Below, piece after piece: positions 16,444 through 24,472 of a stretch of 25,205 nucleotides of DNA (position 1 is its first letter; the number at the start of each line of letters is the position of its first letter). Both the position numbers and the translations under genes were made by a program. The notes below the pieces were generated by a model. It saw nothing but the letters and a program-made list of their open reading frames with translations. It searched no databases and had not been told where the DNA came from. The stretch lies in NCBI GenBank assembly GCA_964623395.1, contig CAZUSI010000014.1, forward strand, positions 1 to 25,205, read 5' to 3'. The DNA comes from JBDRZD01 sp964623395 (GTDB lineage: Bacteria; Hydrothermota; Hydrothermia; Hydrothermales; Hydrothermaceae).

Positions 16444-17685
16444 ATGAAAAATTTTTTTATAAACTTTTTTCTTATAACATCACTTTTTTCTCAAAAAATT
16501 TTAATACCAATGGATTTTTCTCAAAAAAATCATTTAAGGGCATATGGTGTTGTTTATAATCTTCTTTTAAAGGGAATAAATGTTGAATGGCTTTTATATT
16601 ATAGGGGTGGTTCATTTTTAATTGAAGCAGAGGAAGAAGTTAAAAAAATTTGTGTTGATTTTGGAGTAAGTTTTGAAATAATTTCTGACCTTGATGTTAT
16701 TCTCTTATACGAGGAGATTGAAAAAAATAATATGAATAGAATTCTGCTTGAAACAGCACCCCGTCTTGCAATTTATATTCCACCTTATACAGAACCATGG
16801 GATGATGCTGTTACACTTGCCCTCGAATATGCAAAAGTTCCTTATACAAGAATTTATGATGAAGAAATAATAAAAGGGGAATTAAGAAATTTTGACTGGT
16901 TACATATGCATCATGAGGATTTTACAGGACAATATAGTAAATTTTATAATGTTTATAAAAATGAAGATTGGTACATAGAAATGGTTGAAACTGATAAAAA
17001 AATAGCAAAAAAACTTGGATTTCAAAACATTAAGGAACTTAAAAGGGAAGTTGCTTTAAGAATAAGGGAATTTGTAAGAAATGGTGGTTTTTTATTTTCA
17101 ATGTGTCTTGCACCAACAACAATGGATATTGCTCTTTCTGCAAAAGATGTTGACATATTAGATATCCCTTATGATGGAACTCCACCTGATCCTGATGCAA
17201 ATAAAAAATTAAATTATAATGAGTGTATTGCCTTTGAAAATTTTAAAGTTTATACTTCTTATCTAAATGGTGAGCATTCAGATATAGATGTTTCTGATGA
17301 GGCACTTTTAAGAGGACCTGAATCTTATTTTACCCTTTTTGAATTTTCTGCAAAATATGACCCTGTCCCTTCAATGCTTGTTCAGAATCATGTAAATGCT
17401 GTTAAGGAATTTCTTGGAAGGGATACTGGATTTAGAAAAAATCTTTTAAAACCAAGAGTTATTATTTTAGGAGAAGTTAAAGGAACAGATGAGGTAAAAT
17501 ATATATATGGAAATTTTGGAAAGGGATTTTTCACATATTTAGGAGGGCATGACCCTGAAGATTATCAACATTTTATAGGTGACCCACCAACTGATTTATC
17601 AAAATTTCCAAATTCACCAGGTTATAGATTAATTTTAAATAATATTCTTTTCCCTGCCTCACAACCAAGAAAACTAAAAACCTAA
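16444..17685 (+). CDS. Exported conserved protein, often labelled 'asparagine synthetase B' in Bacteroidota; function unknown
   Basis: The 413-residue product starts with a short signal-like segment (KNFFINFFLITSLFS). The rest recalls a highly conserved family that I know from Bacteroidota genomes. Its hallmarks here are LLYYRGGSFLIE, EPWDDAVTLALEYA, FDWLHMHHEDFTGQYSKFY, GGFLFSMCLAPTTMDIALSA, FTLFEFSAKYDPVP, GGHDPEDYQHFIGDPPTDL and PNSPGYRLILNN. Databases often name it asparagine synthetase B, but I see no N-terminal Cys glutaminase and no PP-loop, so that name is doubtful. The HHED and GGHDPEDYQH stretches look like metal or active-site motifs. It is a single-gene unit, apparently leaderless. 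Its last 12 bases overlap dtd tail to tail. The family assignment is from memory. Confidence 0.7.
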   Translation: MKNFFINFFLITSLFSQKILIPMDFSQKNHLRAYGVVYNLLLKGINVEWLLYYRGGSFLIEAEEEVKKICVDFGVSFEIISDLDVILLYEEIEKNNMNRILLETAPRLAIYIPPYTEPWDDAVTLALEYAKVPYTRIYDEEIIKGELRNFDWLHMHHEDFTGQYSKFYNVYKNEDWYIEMVETDKKIAKKLGFQNIKELKREVALRIREFVRNGGFLFSMCLAPTTMDIALSAKDVDILDIPYDGTPPDPDANKKLNYNECIAFENFKVYTSYLNGEHSDIDVSDEALLRGPESYFTLFEFSAKYDPVPSMLVQNHVNAVKEFLGRDTGFRKNLLKPRVIILGEVKGTDEVKYIYGNFGKGFFTYLGGHDPEDYQHFIGDPPTDLSKFPNSPGYRLILNNILFPASQPRKLKT

Positions 17686-18126
17686 ATCTTCATGATTTAA
17701 AATAAATGTAACTGGACCATCATTTATTATTTCAACTTCCATTTTTGCCCCAAAAATTCCAGTTTTAACATTTATTCCAATATTTCTTAAATAACCTGTA
17801 AATAATTCAAAAAATTCTTTTGCCTTCTCAACTTCCATTGCTTTATCAAAAGAAGGTCTCCTTCCCTTTCTTAAAGAAGAACAAAGAGTAAAATTTGGAA
17901 TCAAAAGAATTTCTCCATTTACTTCATGTATGCTCTTATTCATTTTTCCTTCTTCATCTTCAAAAACTCTTAAATTCTTTATTTTGTTTGCCATCTTTTC
18001 AAGATATTCTTCTTTATCCTCTTTACAGAATCCAATTAAGATTACATAACCTTTTCCAATTTCACTTATCTTTTTATCACCAATTTTAACACCCCCCCTT
18101 AAAACTCTTTGAATTACAACAATCAT
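17674..18126 (-). CDS. dtd: D-aminoacyl-tRNA deacylase
   Basis: DTD hydrolyses D-amino acids, and glycine mischarged on tRNA-Ala, from tRNA, protecting translation. The 150 residues are the typical length. Recognisable parts are VVIQRVLRGGVKI at the N terminus, GYVILIGFCKED, KNLRVFEDEEGKMNKS, IPNFTLCSSLRKGRRPSF and the C-terminal INDGPVTFIL with the Gly-cisPro motif. The usual SQFTL reads PNFTL here, a small change beside the active site. Its ATG overlaps the TGA of the DUF763 gene (ATGA), and it is the last gene of unit E. The 3' end overlaps the convergent exported-protein gene by 12 bases. Confidence 0.95.
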   Translation of the reverse strand: MIVVIQRVLRGGVKIGDKKISEIGKGYVILIGFCKEDKEEYLEKMANKIKNLRVFEDEEGKMNKSIHEVNGEILLIPNFTLCSSLRKGRRPSFDKAMEVEKAKEFFELFTGYLRNIGINVKTGIFGAKMEVEIINDGPVTFILNHEDLGF

Positions 18127-19181
18127 ATAAAAATTTCCTCCATCTTTTTTAAAATTTCATAATTTTCTTTTTTCCCAAGTTTTGCTTCCTTTAAAATTTT
18201 TTCAAAAATTTCTATTGTTTTATCATAATCTTTTATATTAATTCTATAAGGATAACCATCTTTACCACCATGAGCAAATGAATAAATTGCAGGGTCATTG
18301 AAGGAAATAGGAGAAAAGTAAAGTAAATTTGCTAAAAGTGAAAGAGCCCTTAATGTTTTTGGACCTGTTCCTTTTATAAGCAAAAATTCTTCAATATTTT
18401 TTGGCTTCTTTTCATATGTTTCAATTAAAATTTTTCTTAAATTATAGGGATTAATATCATGAAGAAGAATTTCATGTCTTTTTGGAAGTTTTTTTGTCTT
18501 CAATATCTTTATTTCTTTTATAATTTTATCAGGATTTTCCTTTGATATCTCTACTATTAAATTCTGTGTTTCTTTACAAATTTTATCGGTTAAATTTAAT
18601 GTGAATCCCTTTTTACTTGTAATTATTCCACTATGAGGTTCTATAAAAATTTCATCTTTATTTATCCAGTGGTATCTTCTTGCCCACCCTTTTTTTTCAT
18701 TCATTCCCTGCTGAACAACACACCATTTTTTACTTTTTGTAAAAATAAATGTATGATGATATAAATTATATCCATCCTGTAAAAGAACATTGTCAATCTT
18801 TGCAGTTAATTTTGAAATTTTTATGAAATAATTTGGTTCAATACCTTTTTTATCACATATATATTCAATTTCTTCAGGTGTTTTTAAAGATGCCTTCCCT
18901 TTTCCCCCTGCAAAATATATCGGAATATCCTTATCCTTCAAACCTTCTTTTAAAGCACCCAGTAAAACCGTTGTTAATCCTGATGAATGCCAGTCAAACC
19001 CAAGAAAACATCCAAAACTTTGAAACCATAAAGGGTCACTTAGTCTTTTTAAAACTTCATCTTCTCCAAATTCATAATAGATTGCTTCAATTATGAGGGA
19101 ACCAAGTTTTTTCATCCTTTCAAAAAGCCAGGAAGGAGCTTTTCCAAAATGTAATGGCAAGTCAATTTCTTTTTTAATCAT
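18123..19181 (-). CDS. DUF763-family protein, HhH-containing
   Basis: The 352 residues match the DUF763 family as I remember it, common in archaea and thermophilic bacteria: an N-terminal LPLHFGKAPSWLFERMKKL, GFDWHSSGLTTVLLGALKEGL, IYFAGGKGKASLKTPEEI, then VLLQDGYNLYHHTFIF and a WCVVQQGMN stretch. A helix-hairpin-helix-like segment (LLIKGTGPKTLRALSLLANLL) lies near residues 265-290, followed by SFAHGGKDGYPYRI. The HhH suggests nucleic-acid binding; the biochemical function is not established to my knowledge. It overlaps the upstream fusion gene by 8 bases and dtd by 4, so translation is probably coupled. Adjacent dtd hints at a tRNA or RNA link, but that is weak inference. Confidence 0.8.
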   Translation of the reverse strand: MIKKEIDLPLHFGKAPSWLFERMKKLGSLIIEAIYYEFGEDEVLKRLSDPLWFQSFGCFLGFDWHSSGLTTVLLGALKEGLKDKDIPIYFAGGKGKASLKTPEEIEYICDKKGIEPNYFIKISKLTAKIDNVLLQDGYNLYHHTFIFTKSKKWCVVQQGMNEKKGWARRYHWINKDEIFIEPHSGIITSKKGFTLNLTDKICKETQNLIVEISKENPDKIIKEIKILKTKKLPKRHEILLHDINPYNLRKILIETYEKKPKNIEEFLLIKGTGPKTLRALSLLANLLYFSPISFNDPAIYSFAHGGKDGYPYRINIKDYDKTIEIFEKILKEAKLGKKENYEILKKMEEIFI

Positions 19182-22100
19182 TTTCTATTGCATATAAAAT
19201 ATCAGCACTTCCTATAGGATGTGGAAAAATACCAAGTATTTTTTCATTTCTCAATGCATTTATTAAAGGATGATAAAGAAAAACACAAGGTGCTTCTTCA
19301 ATTATTTTTTGTTCTATAATATTATAAATCTCTTTCCTTTTAAAAATATTTCTTTCTTTCCTTGCCTTCTCAATCAATTCGTCTATCTCTTTATTTTTAA
19401 AACGAGTATGGGTTCTTTGGGAGGAATGGAAGAGGGGAAAGATAAAGGAATCAGGGTCAGGTGTATCTGCACCCCATCCTATTATTATACTTTGAACACC
19501 TTCCCCCTTTGATTTTTCCAAAAGATCTTTCCAACTAAATTCTTTTTTTGTCACTTTTATATTTAACTCTTTAAGTTCCCTCTCAACAAATTCAACTGCC
19601 TTTTTATAAACTTCTCTATCACTGTAACATAATTCAAATTCAAATCCATTTTCAAAACCTGCTTCCTTTAAAAGTTTTTTTGCTTTTTCAACATCCTTAT
19701 CAAACCCTTTAATCTCTGGATTATAAAATTCATATCCAGGTGGAAATATCCCTTTTGCAGGAACCCCATTCCCCTTCAAAACCTCTTTAACAAATTCAAA
19801 AGATGAAATTGAGTGACATATAGCCCTTCTAACTTTTTTTATGTTAAAGGGTTCCATTTCATTGTTAAAATCAATCCTATGAATTGAAAGGGAAGGAATT
19901 TTTTCCAAATATTTTTTATATTCAGGAAATTTTACATTAAGTTCTTCTATTTGAAATGGAGAAAGTTCAAGATAATGAATTTTACCTTCTATTACATCTT
20001 TAATGCTTACAGGAGAAGAAATTATTTTATATTCAACAATATCAAAATAAGGAACTCCATAAAAATATTTATTAAATCTTTCAAGAACAATTTTTTCTCC
20101 TTTTACCCATTCTTTAAGGATGTATGGACCGCATCCATAAATTTTTCCTGCTTCATCAAATGTTATACTTAAAGCACTAAGAGTTAAATTTGAAAGAAAA
20201 GGAGAAAAGGGATATTCAAGATTTATTTCAATCTCATTTTCGCTAATTATTTTTATCCCTTCAATATCACCTCTTAACCCCTTAATATAATCTTGGGCTC
20301 CCTGAATCATTGAGAAAAAATTCTTGTAAACTCCTTTCAATGCCTTTTTAAAGGATTCATATATTTCATAGGATGTCAATTTTTTTTCATTATGAAAATA
20401 TATGTTTTCTTTAATTTTTAACCTATATTTTAAACTATCATTTGATACATAAAAATTTTCAACCATTAAAGGCAAAATTTTAGTTGAAACTGGAGATAAG
20501 GCAAAAAGAGGATTATGAATTTTTGATATTACTGTATTTGATATTGCATCTTCTGAAAGATAAGGATTTAAGGTAATTGGATCTGAAGTTAAAATTAATT
20601 TTAATATATCTTTTTTACTTTTTGGAATTTGGGGCTTTTCAAAAACTCTTTCTTTTTCAATAGCTTTAAAAAATTCATTCATTTTTTCTTTTGCAACCTC
20701 TATTTCTTCTCTCATATTTCTTAAAGATTTATAAAACTCATAAATAAATTTTTCAATTTTTTCCCTCCATTCGTAAAATATTTTTTCAAAGGCTATTAAA
20801 TAATTTATAATTTCAAAAACTCTCTCAAATTTTTCATCAAGCAATTTTATATCTTTATTTAAATTTTCTGCACTTTCTAAAATTAGGGGGAGATTAATTT
20901 GAACCCCTTTTAAATCTTTCTCCTTTCTAATTGAATAACTCATTTCCATAATATCTTTCACGCATTTTTCTGCTTTTAAAACAAATTCCCTCAAACTTCT
21001 TGCAATTGATTCTTCTTCAAGACCTGATCTCCTTGTCTCTACAATTGAATAAATGGAAAGAATGTCACCATCTTTAATTAAAGTCTTAAAAGAAAGAGCA
21101 AATTTTTGAAGCAATTGAATTTCTTCTTTTGTTTTACTTTCAACATTTTCAACATATTCAATATATTTAAACATTTCTTTTATTGAATTTAAGATTGAAT
21201 AACATTCTTTTGCCATAATATTCATACTCTCCTTAAACTTTTCTTCAAAGATTTCACTTAACCTTCTTGCCTCCTCTTTAAAACTCTCTTCTTTTAAAAA
21301 GAAATATTTCTCAAAATCCTCTCCTAAATCTCTCCATTTTTCAAGATTCTTTTCAATTTCACCCACATAATTTTTAACCCCCTTTATTATCTCTTCAAGA
21401 TCTTTTAAAAGCAAATTTATTTTTTCTCTTGGAAATTTTCTTTTTTCAGAATCTTTAAGATTTTTTAAGATATTTTCATTAAATTCAATTGTTTCATATA
21501 TTCCTCCAACAAGTGAAAAAAGATTAAAGGTATTTTCTCCAAGATTTATTGTTTCTTCATTCAATTCTGTAAATTTAGAAAAAAATTCTGATAAATTTTT
21601 AAAATTAATTCTTGCACTTTGAATAAAATTGAGAATATTTTTATAATATTCTTCAAATATTTTTTTATTTTCTTTAATTTTTTCAAAAAGTTCCTCAAAA
21701 ATTTTTTGTTTTGGAGTAATATATTCTATTTCTTCAATAAACTTTGAAGAAATCTCCTCAGAATTTATATAATGTTCCCTGAGTTTATTAAGACAAACAG
21801 AAAATTCTTCAGTTTTTTGTTTTACTTTTTTTGTAAGTTTTGATAATTCTTGTGCAACAACCTCAAGCCCTTTTCCCTCTTCTCCAAGATGATATGCCTT
21901 TATCTCAACATCTCTTGAAGAAAAAAATATATCTTCAAATATTTCCATGAGCTCATTACCAAGTGTTTCTATTTTCCTTAATGAATTTATAATTATCATA
22001 AATTCATGATATTTCCCCTTCACAAATAAACTAAATTCTAAAAGATTTTCTGAAAGGAAATTAAAATTTTCATAAATCCTATTTATATAAAAAGCAAATT

Positions 22101-22275
22101 CTTCACCAAAATTTTCAATTTCTTTCACCTTTTCTTCAAGGTCTAATAAACTTTCCTTAAACTCTTTATTTCCCTTTTCAACATCCTCAGATATTGAAAA
22201 TATACCCTGAGAAATTTTTTGAATATTTTTTAAAAAATCTTCTATATAAAAGCTAAATTCTTTAAGTTCTTTCAT
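19174..22275 (-). CDS. Chemoreceptor-like coiled coil fused to a family-5 solute-binding domain, no membrane segment
   Basis: The 1033-residue protein has two parts. Residues 1 to about 550 are long amphipathic helices, rich in Glu and Lys. Around 121-147 there is a methyl-accepting-chemotaxis-like tip (EIKAYHLGEEGKGLEVVAQE), and around 405-431 a weaker second copy (IVETRRSGLEEESIARSLRE). Residues 555-1033 are an OppA/DppA-type solute-binding domain: LILTSDPITLNPYLSEDAIS, LKYRLKIKENIYFHNEKKLTSYEI, GCGPYILKEW, PFNIKKVRRAI, AKKLLKEAGF and IIGWGADTPDP. There is no signal peptide, lipobox or transmembrane helix, so as read the protein is soluble and cytoplasmic, which is odd for a binding protein. 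It overlaps its neighbours by ATGA (MEMO) and 8 bases (DUF763). No chemotaxis or transporter gene is nearby. Confidence 0.8.
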   Translation of the reverse strand: MKELKEFSFYIEDFLKNIQKISQGIFSISEDVEKGNKEFKESLLDLEEKVKEIENFGEEFAFYINRIYENFNFLSENLLEFSLFVKGKYHEFMIIINSLRKIETLGNELMEIFEDIFFSSRDVEIKAYHLGEEGKGLEVVAQELSKLTKKVKQKTEEFSVCLNKLREHYINSEEISSKFIEEIEYITPKQKIFEELFEKIKENKKIFEEYYKNILNFIQSARINFKNLSEFFSKFTELNEETINLGENTFNLFSLVGGIYETIEFNENILKNLKDSEKRKFPREKINLLLKDLEEIIKGVKNYVGEIEKNLEKWRDLGEDFEKYFFLKEESFKEEARRLSEIFEEKFKESMNIMAKECYSILNSIKEMFKYIEYVENVESKTKEEIQLLQKFALSFKTLIKDGDILSIYSIVETRRSGLEEESIARSLREFVLKAEKCVKDIMEMSYSIRKEKDLKGVQINLPLILESAENLNKDIKLLDEKFERVFEIINYLIAFEKIFYEWREKIEKFIYEFYKSLRNMREEIEVAKEKMNEFFKAIEKERVFEKPQIPKSKKDILKLILTSDPITLNPYLSEDAISNTVISKIHNPLFALSPVSTKILPLMVENFYVSNDSLKYRLKIKENIYFHNEKKLTSYEIYESFKKALKGVYKNFFSMIQGAQDYIKGLRGDIEGIKIISENEIEINLEYPFSPFLSNLTLSALSITFDEAGKIYGCGPYILKEWVKGEKIVLERFNKYFYGVPYFDIVEYKIISSPVSIKDVIEGKIHYLELSPFQIEELNVKFPEYKKYLEKIPSLSIHRIDFNNEMEPFNIKKVRRAICHSISSFEFVKEVLKGNGVPAKGIFPPGYEFYNPEIKGFDKDVEKAKKLLKEAGFENGFEFELCYSDREVYKKAVEFVERELKELNIKVTKKEFSWKDLLEKSKGEGVQSIIIGWGADTPDPDSFIFPLFHSSQRTHTRFKNKEIDELIEKARKERNIFKRKEIYNIIEQKIIEEAPCVFLYHPLINALRNEKILGIFPHPIGSADILYAIEND

Positions 22276-23081
22276 TTATAAAATCCAACAGAAAGATAAC
22301 CAACAACATATCCATAATAATTTCCTGTTACACAAGCAGAATTTGTTTCCTTTAAAATCTCTGCTTTAACATTCCCTAAAAGTTCACAGAATTTTAAAAG
22401 AACTGTTATTGCATAGGCACCACAAGCCATTATTTCCTTATCAATTGCTTTATAAAATTTTTGTGAATTAATCTCAAGAATTAAATTTTTTGTTCTTGAA
22501 TCAAATTTTAAACATTCCTCATAAGAATAACCATGATACATATCAGAACTTATTATAATCAAAAATTTTTCTTCATTATAAATATCAAAAATTTTTTTTG
22601 CAACATCTTCAAGAAAATTAAATCTTGAACTCCCAATTAAAATTGGAATAATTTTTGCCTTTGGTTTAACAACTTGAATAAAGGGGATTTGAACTTCAAG
22701 AGAATGTTCTATATCATGGGGGGAAGAATCAATTTTAAAATTTTTATCTTCTAAGAGTTTATAAATTATATCCTTTTCAACTTCAATCTTTCCTAAGGGG
22801 GTTTCCCATTCATCGTTTTCATCAATTGCAGCATAATCAAAAATAGCATTATGGGAAACACCTATTAAAAGAATTTTTTCAAAATCTAAATTTTCAATTG
22901 CCTTATATACATATCCTGCTACCTGACCTGAATAGGGATAACCTGCATGTGGTGAAATAAAGGCGAAAAAATTTCTTTCATATTTTTTTGCCTTATTTAA
23001 AAAATCAATAACTTCCTTCCTTAAAATTTCTTCTTTTCCAGGATAAAAACTTCCTGCTACAACAGGTTTTCTAACTTTCAC
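22272..23081 (-). CDS. MEMO-family protein (AmmeMemoRadiSam system protein B type)
   Basis: MEMO proteins are metal-binding relatives of nonheme-iron dioxygenases; in prokaryotes they are often found with AMMECR1 and a radical-SAM partner of unknown pathway. The 269 residues show RKPVVAGSFYPG at the start, ISPHAGYPYSGQVAGYVY, GVSHNAIFDYAAI with EWETPLGKIEV, HDIEHSLEVQIPF, IISSDMYHGYSY and MACGAYAITVLL. The first His, the SSD...H and the Cys of the CG motif are kept; the second His of the usual SHH is Asn here. The start is GTG at 23081, overlapping the hslU TGA (GTGA). Neither AMMECR1 nor the radical-SAM gene is in the window. Confidence 0.9.
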   Translation of the reverse strand: MKVRKPVVAGSFYPGKEEILRKEVIDFLNKAKKYERNFFAFISPHAGYPYSGQVAGYVYKAIENLDFEKILLIGVSHNAIFDYAAIDENDEWETPLGKIEVEKDIIYKLLEDKNFKIDSSPHDIEHSLEVQIPFIQVVKPKAKIIPILIGSSRFNFLEDVAKKIFDIYNEEKFLIIISSDMYHGYSYEECLKFDSRTKNLILEINSQKFYKAIDKEIMACGAYAITVLLKFCELLGNVKAEILKETNSACVTGNYYGYVVGYLSVGFYK

Positions 23082-24397
23082 AATATATACCTTGAAAGTT
23101 CAACATCCTCAACAATTTTTGAAAGTTTTTCCTCAACAAATTTCCTTGTAACTATAAAGGGGTTTTCCTCAAGGTCAGGAAGTTCAAAAAGTGGCTCTTC
23201 TAAAAGTAAATTCATTATTGTATGCAATCTCCTTGCTCCAATATCCTCTGTTTTTTGATTTGCAATATAAGCATAATGGGCAATTAATTCAAGTGCATCT
23301 TCTTCAAATTTTAATTCAAAACCTTCTGATTTAAAAAGTGCTTGAAATTGCTTTGTAAGAGAATTTTCTGGTTCAACAAGTATTCTTTTAAAATCATGAG
23401 GGGTTAAAGGATCAAGTTCAACCCTTATTGGAAATCTTCCTTGGAGTTCAGGAATTAAATCAGATGGTTTTGACCTTGAAAAGGCACCTGCTGAAATAAA
23501 TAAAATGTGATCAGTTTTAACAACTCCATATTTTGTAACAACTGTTGTTCCTTCAACAACAGGTAATAAATCCCTTTGAACCCCTTCCCTTGAAACATCT
23601 GGACCAAAAGTTTCACCTTTACCTACTATCTTATCTATTTCATCTATAAATATTATTCCATTTTCTTGTGCTCTTCTTAATGCCTCCTGAATAACCTCAT
23701 CCATATTTATCAATTTTTTTGCCTCTTCTTGGAAAAAATATTTTCTTGCATCCTTTATCTTCATCCTTTTCTTTTGCTTCTTTTTTGGAAAAATATCTTC
23801 AAGTTCAGGAGGAATATCAAGGTTCATTGCCTCAACACCTTGTTGGGAAATAACCTCAACAAATGGTAAAAATTTCTTTTCAACCTCTATTTCAATTTCC
23901 CTTTCTTCCAAAACACCATCTTTTAACATTCTTCTCATCTTCTCTCTTGTTTCTGAAAAATGATTTAAGGGAATACCAGAAGAAGGAACAAGAACATCAA
24001 GAATTCTCTCATCTGCCATTTCCTTTGCTTTTTCTTCAACCTCTTTTGTCCTTTCTTCTCTCACCATATTAACTGATATCTCAACAAGGTCCCTTATCAT
24101 ACTCTCCACATCCCTTCCCACATATCCTACTTCTGTAAATTTTGTTGCTTCAACTTTTAAAAATGGAGCACCTGTAAGTTGAGCAAGCCTTCTTGAAATT
24201 TCTGTCTTTCCAACACCTGTTGGTCCTATCATCAGAATATTAAAGGGTAAAATTTCCTCTTTAATTTTGCCTTCCACTCTTTGCCTTCTCCATCTATTTC
24301 TTAAAGCAATTGCAACAACCCTTTTTGCCTTTTCTTGCCCAACTATGTATTTATCAAGTTCCCTCACAATTTCTTTTGGTGTCAAATATTTTTCCAT
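23078..24397 (-). CDS. hslU: ATP-dependent protease ATPase subunit HslU
   Basis: HslU is the hexameric AAA+ unfoldase of the HslUV protease in the cytoplasm. The 439 residues contain TPKEIVRELDKYIVGQ, the Walker A GPTGVGKT (residues 58-65), the GYVG pore loop, a charged I domain (roughly residues 105-240), the Walker B IIFIDEIDKI and the C-terminal LSRYIL that docks into HslV. I choose the ATG at 24397; a GTG at 24415 in frame would put the first codons across the -10 box. Unusually, hslV is not next to it: hslU opens unit E directly after the divergent promoter, so hslV must be elsewhere. It leads into the MEMO gene by GTGA overlap. Confidence 0.96.
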   Translation of the reverse strand: MEKYLTPKEIVRELDKYIVGQEKAKRVVAIALRNRWRRQRVEGKIKEEILPFNILMIGPTGVGKTEISRRLAQLTGAPFLKVEATKFTEVGYVGRDVESMIRDLVEISVNMVREERTKEVEEKAKEMADERILDVLVPSSGIPLNHFSETREKMRRMLKDGVLEEREIEIEVEKKFLPFVEVISQQGVEAMNLDIPPELEDIFPKKKQKKRMKIKDARKYFFQEEAKKLINMDEVIQEALRRAQENGIIFIDEIDKIVGKGETFGPDVSREGVQRDLLPVVEGTTVVTKYGVVKTDHILFISAGAFSRSKPSDLIPELQGRFPIRVELDPLTPHDFKRILVEPENSLTKQFQALFKSEGFELKFEEDALELIAHYAYIANQKTEDIGARRLHTIMNLLLEEPLFELPDLEENPFIVTRKFVEEKLSKIVEDVELSRYIL

Positions 24398-24406
24398 AAG
24401 ATAAAA

Positions 24407-24436
24407 ATTATACACTCCAAATTAAATAAATATCAA
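24407..24436 (-). promoter_or_regulatory. Predicted promoter of unit E (hslU)
   Basis: On the minus strand TTGATA (24436-24431) is followed after 18 bases by TATAAT (24412-24407). The predicted start near 24400 leaves about three bases before the ATG at 24397. Its -35 box abuts the -35 box of the divergent promoter. I see no heat-shock (CIRCE-type) inverted repeat here. Confidence 0.7.
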
Positions 24437-24466
24437 TTGTATTTATTTGTTGAATTAATTTATAAT
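24437..24466 (+). promoter_or_regulatory. Predicted promoter of unit F (amidotransferase-type hydrolase)
   Basis: TTGTAT (24437-24442) is followed after 18 bases by TATAAT (24461-24466). The predicted start is 24473, the A of the ATG, so the mRNA would have no leader. It stands back to back with the hslU promoter. Confidence 0.7.
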
Positions 24467-24472
24467 TTTAAA

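Noticed and set aside
23863..24072. Open frame antisense to hslU, and similar antisense frames over the propeller, mutL and repeat genes
   Set aside because: Low-complexity Leu/Phe/Tyr-rich shadows of Lys/Glu-rich genes with no start signal or family similarity.
24398..24415. GTG start for hslU at 24415
   Set aside because: Its first codons would be the -10 box itself; the ATG at 24397 fits the family.
24335..24472. 46-residue N-terminal extension of the amidotransferase-type hydrolase
   Set aside because: It lies over hslU and the divergent promoter and is not family-like.
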